Shown here in pieces: positions 12,146 to 21,502 of a DNA stretch of 64,000 bases. The notes below the pieces were generated by a model. That model saw only the letters and a program-made list of their open reading frames with translations. It was not told the DNA's origin and made no database searches. The DNA comes from Sorghum bicolor. Lineage: Eukaryota; Streptophyta; Magnoliopsida; Poales; Poaceae. The translations under genes were made by a program, and so were the position numbers. The stretch lies in the NCBI RefSeq assembly GCF_000003195.3, contig NC_012870.2:8362501-8426500 (forward strand). The letters are read 5' to 3'. Position 1 is the stretch's first letter. The number at the start of each line of letters is the position of its first letter.

Positions 12146-13008
12146 GTAAGACCGTAAGAGGAATCGCCCCGACCTATCAATCGATTCATCAATCCATGTC
12201 GTTTCCCCCGTGTCCGGAGTAGAGTCGGGCGGGTGCAGTGCACGCACCGGTGGTGCGGCCGCGGCTAACGTGGGCTGGAGCCGCCGGCCGCGATTATTTT
12301 TGCTTGTTTGAAAGGCCGCCGCGATGGCCTTTGCTGCGTGGGCGGCGCGCACGGCAGCTGTTCGTCGAAACTCTTGTGGAGGGAATGGTGATAGAGCACC
12401 TTGGGTGGATCCTTGCATTTTGGGTTGTGTGGGATTAGATTGTAGTAAATTAAAAGCAAATTCTACCGAGTAGTGGGAGCCGTGAGGGCAACAGTCTGGA
12501 ACAGGATGAGCATGTGGCACAGTGGTAGTATTAGCTTACACCTTACAGACAGATGGCTTGATGCATTTCATGTGCCTCGCCACTTTGGGATTTCAGAATA
12601 CTGCAAATATGATGCTATTGTTTCTAGTTTGATCTGGACATTCTGTGTTCACCACGCATTTTATGGCACTGCTGCCTATAGTTTATTGTCCATACATGAT
12701 CAAGCATAAGGTCAACCTTGTTCATTTACATTTAGTCGTTGTAATGCTAGTATTTCTGTTCATTCATTACAAAAGGATTGATGATTGCGGTTCTGTTAAC
12801 AGTTGAGACTTCTTTTGTATCTTGATGTTGCTAGTGTGTTTGGAACTTGATAGCTCTGGTATTGTTTCTGTGTTTTAACTCTTTTGTTTTACTATCCTCG
12901 CTTATTTCTGATGAGATGTGTGCATTGGTTGTTAAGCATGGGCTTTCCACGGTTCTCTTTCGCTTGATCTCTTACATCAATTTTTCCTTCTTTTGGCTCT
13001 TGGTTCAG
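12146..13008 (+). other. Proposed 5' UTR intron of the gene at 13016
   Basis: A CTAAG|GTAAGA donor at 12146 follows a GC- and CT-rich leader (about 12000-12145). The acceptor TTCAG at 13008 is 7 nt before the ATG. Introns just before the start codon are common in highly expressed grass genes. Promoter and transcription start are inferred, not seen. Confidence 0.5.
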
Positions 13009-13015
13009 TGTTAAG

Positions 13016-13407
13016 ATGGCTTCAAGCACTAGTCAGACAGAAGCTCCAGCCCCATCTGTCCCCAAAAATCCTGCAATGGCATCATGCCGGAAGAAGAAAA
13101 CAGATGATGCTACCTTCCTTGAAGATCTGAAAGACCACATCGATGAGTTCATTCATGCCTCCATGGATGAGCACAAGACCTGCTTTACGAAGACGATCCA
13201 AAAGGTCAGTTTCACTATTATACTGAAATTTGTTTTCGTTTTGGCCTTTGTGCGGTTGTCATGCATTTGGTGCTCACTGACTTCTCTTTTCCATGGATTG
13301 CGCAGATGTTTGGGATGTCAAAGGCTGTTGCAGAGAGATCTGCGGCAGAAGCAAAGGAAGCTGAAGTTGAAAGTGCTTTGCCACTTCAGACCAGCGTCTC
13401 TCAGTAG
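13016..13407 (+). CDS. Small protein of unknown function, tandem paralogue B (two exons)
   Basis: Encodes 96 aa in exons 13016-13204 and 13306-13407, phase 0 (AAG|GTCAGT ... CAG|ATGTTT), ending in TAG. The product has a Ser/Pro/Ala-rich start, then CRKKKTDDATFLEDLKDHI, DEFIHASMDEHKTCF, an MFGMSK start of exon 2, and a tail ending LPLQTSVSQ. It matches the product at 9104 at C-x-K-K-T, ATFLE, KD, a central H-x2/3-C and the exon-2 FG-x2-K motif. I do not know a named family or function. There is no signal peptide or membrane segment. The putative 5' UTR intron suggests steady expression. Confidence 0.75.
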
Positions 13408-13972
13408 AATTTCATGTTGGTAGTTTCTTGCTCGATGCCAAACTTTTATACAAGGGTTTTGTTGCTCTGTGTTGTCTGAAACGCATAAGCTTGTCAGTAG
13501 CATGTTTTCGTAATTGGATTGTAGTGCTTGATTCTCTACAGTTTTTTGTCTGTGTGTATCATAGACCAATGTAACAGCTTAGCTTGCTTCATTCTCCGAA
13601 ATCTTGTATGGCTGTACTGTACACCCAGGTATTTGGGCATCCTGAACCCAACTGATTGTGTGGTTTCTGATTTGACTGATTGGCTAAATGAAAGAGATCT
13701 CGTTGCAAAGTTCATCCAACAGCAACTACAAATAAGCACAGAGTAGAATGAAAGCACAAGCTGGCTCTAATAGATCTAAAAGAGAGTTATAGGAAGGGTG
13801 ATCTGGTTTATCTTAAGCTTCAACCCCATGTTCAATCCTCAATATTTTCCAGGATCAACCATTAACTATTCTTTAAGTTATATGGCCATTTAAGGTGCTA
13901 TAACGATTGGGACTGTATCCTACAAACCAGATTTACCCAAGTTTTGCCCAAATTCATCGTGTTCTCAACTTA

Positions 13973-14128
13973 GGCCTTGTTTAGTCCGAAAAGTGAAAAG
14001 TTTTCGGTACTGTAGCACTTTTGTTTGTTTGTGATAAATATTATCCAATCATGGACTAACTAGGATCAAAAGATTCGTCTCGTGATTTACAGCTAAACTG
14101 TGTAATTAGTTTTTGTTTTCGTCTATAT
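13973..14128. mobile_element. Truncated Tourist-like MITE (left part only)
   Basis: TTA at 13970-13972 precedes GGCCTTGTTTAGTCC. The sequence then follows the family pattern (CACTTTTGTTTGTTTGTG, AGATTCGTCTCGTG) up to about 14128. The right terminal repeat is missing. Confidence 0.6.
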
Positions 14129-16121
14129 AACCCAAATTTGGGTATCCTCTCTCCTCGAGACCTATTTTGCAGAGAGTGTTGTCTTTTAGGTCTTGTTGTT
14201 GGAGAAGACTAAAAATAGGTATGGAACTTTTTACCTGTAGCGCTACCCAAAGGACAAATGGGTCTTGTATTTTGGGTGACGATTGTTGGAGATAGTTCTA
14301 AGTTCCTCCGTAGGTAGAAGTCAGTACTAATCTCTCGGCCATTATTACTGATTTAACTGCTGTAGTTTTACCTGTTTGGTTGTCTTCTGAGAGAAGGTCA
14401 ACTGAAACCATCAGCATTGTTCCATGGGGGCATGAACCATCCTGGGACAATATCAAGGAAGATGTGAACCTGAGACTGAGGTTTCCACTGGCACCAGCTT
14501 GGGACAAGCTGGCTGTTAAGGGGAAGAGAGTGTCACGAACTGATCAACTGACAAACGTGGCTGATTGAAGCTAAGTAAACGCAAAGGAGTCTTAAGCGTT
14601 AGAGAACCTGGACCGGAAGATATAGTTTGGCCGAGTTGTGTACTTGTGTGTGGTGGCCAGTGGACCGGAATATTTTTATGAATTTAGGGTTTTAATTGCA
14701 TTATTTTTCCATGTAAACAAATTTGGATAAGTTATTAAAACATATTTTTGTGAATTTTTGGATATTCTTTAAAAATATTTCTAGTCCGATTTACCTCATG
14801 AATTTTCAACTTAGTCCCATTTACCTCCTCTGATGTGGTGCCACATCAGCAAAACTATCATCCAAAGTTCAAAACCATCTAAGATGCAAAAACTGACTTT
14901 GTAGTTCAGTGAAGAAAACCAGACTGACCGTGATAGTCAAGGAGATAAAGTAGACATTTTTTCCTTATTCGAGCATTAACATCGTCAGCCCCGGCAGGGA
15001 AGTTGGACCGAGCCCACTAACGATCCATGCATCGCTGATGGGCCACATTGTGCCCACCTTCCCTTCCCCATCCTCCCCTGGTCTCTCCACTCTGCATGAT
15101 TTTGTTCAATATACTTGGACGCGTGCGTACTCCACTTTGTGTCCATACTCCGTTGCATGAACCGTCGTGATCGTGTCATGCCCAAAAGCAAAGCACAAGA
15201 GACAGAAAACGATGTATAAGATGATCGTTACAAGACACACACTGTGCCTGAAACTAAAAGACTCTACGCGCGCTGTGAGTGCGAGGAGGTGAGGTGCGCC
15301 GGCGCGCCGCGCAAATCCATCCTTGAGTCCATGACCATGACCCGTCGAGGTCGACGAGGCAACTGGACGAGACGGCGCGCACTACCGCCGCGCCAGGCAA
15401 ACACGAGTCGCGGCTCGCCAGCTCCGCTTGGCCCCGCCCAAACCACCGGCGCCTGGCCCGCAAGCACCTGGAATAGGCCCCGCCAACAGCGAGACGGGCG
15501 ACGGCGACCCTTCCGCAGCCATCACTCTTCCGCTCCGAGTTGTCCCTGGGCCTCTGGCAACCGCTCGCGCGTCGCTGTCCCCGCGACGACTCGGGCCGTC
15601 TGACCCTACAGCCCGCGCCACCGCCCCGGCGGGGGGTCTTCGGCCTCTCGGTCTCGGGTGGGCTGGAAGTGGAACCGGACGGCGCGCGCGTCGCTTTCGG
15701 CTTTCCTGCCTCGCCGACTCGCCGCCGTCTGCCTCGCTCGCCCGATTTTCCCACCTCGTAATCGCTGCCGTTTTCCATCAGATTTCTGCGAGGTCCTGTG
15801 CGGAAACCGCAGGGGGGCAGAGGGGAGAGGACTCTCGGCCGGCGTCAACAGGGTAGGTGGCAACGTGATGTGGAGCGTTGCTTGCTGCTCCGCCCTTCTC
15901 CGGTCGCCGGCCCGGTAGGAGACGTTGCTGTCTTCCTGTGACGCTGTGGTACACGAGGAGTTTGCATCCCAGTTGCGGCGGTCGAGTTGGTCACGGACCT
16001 TGGACGGCGACGCGTGTAACGGATCTGCTAAACAATGCAGCGATGTGATGCTACTCCTACTACTATAATACTAATCATCAAGGCTGGTTTGTTTAGGAGG
16101 CGTCGCTCTATCTATGGCTTT
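14129..16121. other. Unassigned intergenic stretch
   Basis: A 62-codon open frame at 14380-14568 (plus) contains WGHEPSWDNIKEDVNLRLRF, which reads like protein but matches nothing I know. A GC-rich block at about 15240-15920 has overlapping open frames on both strands without recognisable motifs; it may be a promoter or CpG-rich island. No RNA gene is apparent. Confidence 0.3.
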
Positions 16122-16130
16122 ATATTATGC

Positions 16131-16933
16131 GGTAAAAGTCCATCAACGGTCCTTAAACTTGTTCGGATGTGTCATCCCGGTCCTTAAACTCGCAAAATGA
16201 CCGTTTAGATACCTAAACTTGTTCGGTTGTGTCATCCTGGTCCTTAAACTAAAAAAATCTACCATATAGGTCCTCAAACTTGTTCAGTTGTGTCATCCCG
16301 GTCCCTAAACTTGTTTTTAAATCTTATCTGGGTCAAAACAGGACGAATCTAAAAACTCTATATTGAAAAATAATTCATAACTTTTTCATATGAACTCAAA
16401 TGAAGATAAACTTTATATCAAAATTGTAGGCAGCAACATGATCTACAACTTTACAGTTGAAAAGTTTTTAAATTAAAATCGTTTAGGTTCCCAAAATATT
16501 TTTTATAAGTTTATAGATTTTAAAATTTAAAATTAAATTTTATAACACTAAACGACTTCAAATAAAAAACTTTTCAACTACAAAGTTGTAGATTGTGCTG
16601 AGGACTATAACTTTGGTATAAAATTTGTCTTCATTCGAGTTCATATAAAAAAGTTATGAATTATTTTTTTAATATAGAGTTGTTAGATCGCTTTGTTTTG
16701 ACCCAGATGATATTCAAAACCAAGTTTAGGGACCGAGATGACACAACTGAACAACTTTGAGGACCTAAACGGATGATTTCGAAGTTTAGGGACCGGGATG
16801 ACACAATTGAACAAGTTTAGGGACCGAGATGACACAGATGAACAAGTTTGAGTACCTAAACAATCGATTTGTGAGTTTAGGGACCGGAATGACACGACCG
16901 CACAAGTTTAGAGACCGGCAGTGGACTTTACTC
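16131..16933. mobile_element. Long-inverted-repeat element with 9-bp target duplication (non-autonomous MULE)
   Basis: The 803-bp element starts GGTAAAAGTCC and ends GGACTTTACTC. Almost the whole element is a palindrome. Each arm carries repeated units of the type GGTCCTTAAACTTGTTCGG...TGTCATCC, then a matching inner arm (TTCATAACTTTTTCATATGAA on the left, its complement on the right). The loop lies near 16500-16560. Perfect 9-bp direct repeats ATATTATGC flank it at 16122-16130 and 16934-16942, the Mutator-superfamily size. Open frames inside are by-products of the repeat. A transcript could fold into a long hairpin. Confidence 0.85.
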
Positions 16934-17526
16934 ATATTATGCTGTATACATATTTGTTCAGGAGTAAACAAGGCGGCGTTGGATCTAGTAGACGACAGAC
17001 GGGCCGTGTCAGAAATAGGAACCACAGACAGTATATACGGTCAAACAGTGGCAGCTAGGCGGAGTGGGTGATGAGCTGCAAGTTTCTCGAGATGCGCACG
17101 ATGTGTAGAGTACTACTACCTGAAGTGATGTGCAATCAAGTCCTCGTACCACGAACTGTTCAGAAAAAAAAAGGTCGAGGTAAAAGAATACACGCTGCGG
17201 ATTGGACTTTGAACGTGATCTGAATTATGTTTCCTCGTCTCCTGATTAGTAACCACAAACCAGCAAAGGTACAAAGTACAAACTGAAAGCTCCGTCTCCC
17301 AGACACGAACCAAACAACAAACTCACATGTCAAAATTGCTCGGCTCTATTCGTTTGATTAAAAAGTCATAGTTAAAAATATTGTTTACTAATTTTTATAA
17401 GAGAAAAATACTATTAATAACTAGTAAATTTTGTAGATAATGTCAAACAAATAAGCTGAACATAGTACGTGGATCATGTCCCCATCTCACTGCTTGAAAA
17501 TAGCCAATTTTGACGAAACGGGCTCC

Positions 17527-17680
17527 CCCAATTTTTTACAATTTGGTCCTTTTTTTAAAAAAAATTCACAATTGGACCCCTGGAAAACTTAAATGCAGAA
17601 ATGGACCCAGGGGGTCGGCGCCATGCATCATGGCGCCGAGGTTTCACGTCTCGGCGCCATGGATCACGGCGCCGAGGTCC
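17527..17680 (+). repeat. Left terminal inverted repeat of the MULE
   Basis: About 154 bp matching the reverse complement of 25214-25367, with two visible differences (one in an A-run, one in the second GGCGCC unit). It contains two of the 26-bp near-palindromic units. Confidence 0.9.
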
Positions 17681-17773
17681 TGGCACTGCCTTCTCACGTG
17701 GATCTGACGTGGCAGGGAGCTCGGCGCCATAGATCACGGCGCCGAGCTCGGCGCCACAGATCACGGCGCCGAG
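17615..17773. repeat. Array of four 26-bp GGCGCC near-palindromes at the left MULE end
   Basis: Units at 17615-17640, 17651-17676, 17721-17746 and 17748-17773 follow TCGGCGCCAT, a variable core, then CGGCGCCGAG. Each holds two GGCGCC hexamers with centres 14 bp apart. The last two units are almost adjacent. Repeated subterminal palindromes in DNA transposons are often transposase-binding sites; that role is inferred. Confidence 0.8.
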
Positions 17774-18062
17774 CTCCCTGCTACAAATCGGCCGACGCCC
17801 TTCGCTACCCTTGGACACAGTTCATATTTTCATCTCCCCTCTCGGCTCTTTCTCTCCAAAAACCGAGCACGAATTTGGATTCAATATTTGGACCATCAAA
17901 AGTTTGATTTGTTCCATAGATCTTGAAGAGCCAGGTATACTCTTTGACATATTAGTTTTTGACTCATTGATTTGACCTATATTACACGTATGTTGTAGAC
18001 TTAGATAAACCATTTATAGTTTTTTGAATGGATGATTAATATTTTTCTTATGCAATCGTAGA

Positions 18063-18790
18063 ATGCCACGTCGTGGAAAAGGTAGCAAACCAAGGTAACC
18101 TTTCGACATGTTTCGATAAATTTAATTCCTTATTATTTATCATTTGGTAAATTGTAGTTTTCGGTTCAATCGTTATTTGCTATGACTTCTTAGAATTGAA
18201 TTATTTGAACTGTAGCTATGGCCGGACGACCGGTAGTCCGTACATCCACAAGCCGCTTCCTAGCGGTGTTCCAGTACCTATGTGCTTTTGTGGTGATCCT
18301 TGCAAGGTAGAAATTTCGGAAGACGAGGAAACCTATCGGCAGAGGTATTGGATGTGTTCGAATTTTGCCTGGGAGCCTACGCCAAAACAACGCCGCAGTA
18401 ACTTTATTGTAAGTTATTTTTTCTATTGTGCACTTATTAATTTGTGTCCTACGAAGCATGATTTTAATTTTTGAACAAATATATTTGTTGCAGACCCCTC
18501 CACCATTGTGTGATTTTGAGCAGTGGATCGACACTGAGGTTAAGGAGTCCGACAAGCGGCTTCTACAAGGCCTAAAGGAGTGGGATGCAGAGCGTGCAGA
18601 GATATTAGAGAAGAGACGTAGAGAGGAGGCTCAAAAGAGGGAGCACAAGGAAGAGGAGGAAAGAAGACGTGTTGCTGCGGCTCGGGAGGAGAGGGAAAAG
18701 AAGCTTGAGCGTGTGCGCCGAGCGAAGGCAGCGATTGATGAGAATCCAGATGCCCAGAGGAAGGGAAAGTGGCCTCGTTGCACTCAGTAG
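18063..18790 (+). CDS. GRF-like zinc-finger protein carried by the MULE (cargo gene 2)
   Basis: Encodes 173 aa in exons 18063-18094, 18216-18408 and 18494-18790; all junctions are GT-AG and phases agree, ending in TAG. Residues 1-10 are basic (MPRRGKGSKP). The finger has Cys34, Cys36 and Cys40 (MCFCGDPC), then RYWMC with Cys58 and PPLCDFEQWID with Cys81, Phe83 and Trp86. This is the CxCG...YxxC...CxFxxW pattern of GRF-type fingers, which bind single-stranded nucleic acid in TOP3A, APE2 and NEIL3. Residues from about 95 on form a long charged coiled coil rich in Glu, Arg and Lys. The gene reads inward from the left end, the position mudrB has in MuDR. Family membership is from memory of similar grass proteins; function is unknown. 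Confidence 0.75.
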
Positions 18791-19235
18791 TTACATTACC
18801 TTCTTGTTCTTTGTTTGGTTCATGGACAATATTGTTTTGTGTTGGACTTTTCAATTTGTTGTTATGTAATGCACTTTAGCACTTTTAATTTGGTTTCATT
18901 ATTAGTAGACAATATTTTTATTTGAGTATTGCATAGGCAATGAAATGAGGATAATTAGTTGAAATAGAAGTTAACGAACTAGTATATTGCATAACTAGTA
19001 GCACACATCACATTGAATGGCATGTCAAAACATGCACCAAACAAGGGTGCAGAGGTCCGAGACTAAACCTAACATGCCTTAGGTAATTCAAGCTATTAAC
19101 AAGCACAGGGAATGGCATGTGAGAACATATACCACACAAAGGTACATAGTTCTTTCGACTAACCCTAACATGCCTTAGGTGATTAAACCAAACAACAAAC
19201 ATATGGATGTGGCCTGTGAATTAGTTCAGTTCTAC

Positions 19236-19913
19236 CTAGTAGTGTGGCCACATAGCAAACTGTGTTGCCCCTTCTCCATAGTATCCTCCCGTTGTTGGTG
19301 GTGGTGGTGGGGGTGGTGGTGAAGGAGGGCCCTTGTTCTTGTGATTAGGGCATGTGCAGTATGGATCATTGCATATTGTGTTTTGGGAGCCAGTAGCATT
19401 GCTGTTGTCGTCCTCTTCGTCGTCCTTGTAACCACAGCTAACTTCCGTTTCTAAATCAAAGATACGGTCCTGCAGGTAGTAGATGTACTCTGCATGGGGA
19501 TGAATAGGTCTAGGATCGATCCATCTGGTGAAGCCACAGTTCTCTTTTGACAAGGATGACTGCAATAAGTATTTAGCTTTAGCACAAGAGAGTATCTTAT
19601 TGAAGGTTGAATTAGTAATATGACTTACCCATGCTCGTGGACATTTGAAGAAACGACGCCCTCCATCTATCCCCTCTGTGTACATCTGCACCAAACAATC
19701 CTCACCATGCATACATTTTGGCCACTCTTCTTTTCGGTCATCATATGCCCTCAGTGGTGCCTCTTTAGTAAAATCATGTTTGCTCTCAAGGGGGAACCTA
19801 TCATAAATTGCTTCCTCAAAGTCTTTAGGACCAAGAGGACCCTCCCAAAGAAAGGGATTACCCTTCATCGCCGCCTTTCCCTTTCCCTTCCCTCTAGACG
19901 ACCCTCCAGACAT
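19236..19913 (-). CDS. GRF-like zinc-finger protein carried by the MULE (cargo gene 1)
   Basis: Encodes 202 aa from exons 19913-19629 and 19559-19236. The 69-nt intron (TGG|GTAAGT ... TTGCAG|TCATCC) has no stop and a length divisible by three, so retaining it gives 225 aa. After a basic start (RGKGKGKAAMKG) comes the finger: Cys67, His69, Cys73 (PKCMHGEDC), the GRRFFKCP signature with Cys91, and ENCGFTRWIDP with Cys103, Phe105 and Trp108. The tail is acidic, contains CNDPYCTCPNH and a run of nine prolines, and ends MWPHY. It lies between the mobile-domain remnant and cargo gene 2, convergent with the latter. It is not a copy of gene 2: only the finger pattern is shared. Confidence 0.75.
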   Translation of the reverse strand: MSGGSSRGKGKGKAAMKGNPFLWEGPLGPKDFEEAIYDRFPLESKHDFTKEAPLRAYDDRKEEWPKCMHGEDCLVQMYTEGIDGGRRFFKCPRAWVSHITNSTFNKILSCAKAKYLLQSSLSKENCGFTRWIDPRPIHPHAEYIYYLQDRIFDLETEVSCGYKDDEEDDNSNATGSQNTICNDPYCTCPNHKNKGPPSPPPPPPPPTTGGYYGEGATQFAMWPHY

Positions 19914-20496
19914 TTTTACTTGAACTGAACAATCTCAAGTGAGTAGCAACGCTCTCACCACTGCGTATATATATAGGAACCCAATAGTTGGTAGCCGTTG
20001 TAGTATATAATAAATGCACCTGAAAAGCCTAGATTCTATTACTGAAAAGCCTAGTTGAAAACTGAAAAGTCTATTTGGATTGTCATCTGAAAAGGCTAGA
20101 TTCGTTCACTGTTTCGGATGTGATGATTCAATGAAAAGCCATATTGGTTCACTGTTTCTGAAAAGCCTACACTGCGAAAACCAATAGGAATGGACCACAG
20201 AATATGTGCACTACATTGAATAATTCATGGAAAAAATTTGCAAGAGTTTCCCCTATTTTTGGTACATCCACAGTTATAAATAGACATCACAGTACAATAC
20301 AAACATTGATTCATCCTAATATCACAACACAAGCACATACGCCATCAGGAATGATAGTTCAGATAGTCCACAGAGACCATACAGTCCCATATAGTACAAA
20401 TAGTCCACAAAGTTCACAGTGTCGATACATGCAAAATAACAGAAGTTATGCCATCAATTCTAAGCTGCTACCATGGTGTTAGCACAGAAGTCATCC

Positions 20497-21364
20497 TCAC
20501 TGCCTCCTAGTCTTATCCTTACCCTTGTGGCCAAGAGCATCGGTGCCTGGAGTGTACCTACAAGGCGAACGACGTCGCCTTCTTGCAACCTGCGTAGGCT
20601 GAGTAGAAGGAGCATCAGGAAGCTGAGATAACCCAAGCTCGTCATAGTCACGCTCCTCGGCCACCCCCTCTTCGTCCTCATCATCATCGCTTTGAAAAGT
20701 GTCCATAGTTGGCCGAGACGAGCTCTGTCCTCCAGATCCTATAAACATTGTTCAAATTATGTGTGCACTTAATTCATTATCTCATACCATGAAAATTGCT
20801 CAGTTCAAATAAACAACAAATTTAATAAAATTATACCTCCCAAAGAAGATGTACCATGCACAACAGGTGTGTTGCATTGTCGTTCCTGTGGCACATGCAC
20901 ATTCATCGCAGCACTAGTACCGCAACCGCACCGAGCTGCAGCACGCCTAAGCCTACGTGCTAGTCTCTATTATGCAAAGATTAAAATTCATATTGTTAGA
21001 TATATGATAAATGAGGGTCGTAATACTTGTTCTTAGATAAATTGGATGTCAAGTACTTACTCCAAGAAAGTTGTTTAGTGTGTGCTCGTCCACACCTGTT
21101 CTTGGAAACCGTTCGATGTCAAGTACAGATTGCTTTATTGCGTTGCCCTATAAGATAAGACATGTAATAGTTTATATACTACAACCATTCGAGGTCGAAG
21201 CGGGGGTAGTTCCTGCAACCATACAATCAAGTTATTTAATGCATAAGTACACAAATTAATAATAAATGAAAAGCAAAGATCAAAGTAAGTACCGCCCCCT
21301 CGGCAGTGAGTCGTCCTCGGTGCTTCACCTCGTAGTATGGATCCAGGAGGTGGAACTGCTCCAT
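20497..21364 (-). CDS. Internally shortened plant mobile domain (PMD)-type gene in the MULE
   Basis: Five short exons join in frame to 185 aa: 21364-21293, 21212-21186, 21147-21061, 20966-20837 and 20738-20497 (TGA/TAG-free until the final stop). The start MEQFHLLDPYY...HRGRLTAEGAELPPLRPR resembles the beginning of MAIN/MAIL1-type plant mobile domain proteins. The remainder (LDIERFPRTGVDEHTL, RLARRLRRAAARCGC, an acidic stretch, RRRRSPCRYTPGTDALG) resembles their C-terminal end. The large catalytic-like core of some hundreds of residues is absent, so this looks like an internal deletion near 21150-21190. The 27-nt second exon and its weak GTTGTA donor fit that reading. It starts 139 bp after the transposase stop and could also be its alternative 3' exons, but the frames do not join. 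PMD assignment is from memory. Confidence 0.5.
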
Positions 21365-21502
21365 CCTATAAACAAATTTGATCCATTAGTTAGTAATTAA
21401 GCAGAAAAAAATAATACATTACAATGTCATTATATTAAACAAAGGAGCACTAGAACATGTATGTCTGCCAAAAAGTAAGTTGCATATGAAAGTATTTAAC
21501 AA

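Noticed and set aside
15244..15920. Several frames of 70-174 codons in a GC-rich block
   Set aside because: Frames overlap in all phases on both strands with Arg/Pro/Ser-rich translation; no splice-consistent gene model found.
16683..17071. Frames with repeated SLN/VPKL motifs
   Set aside because: They are translations of the inverted-repeat units of the palindromic element, not genes.
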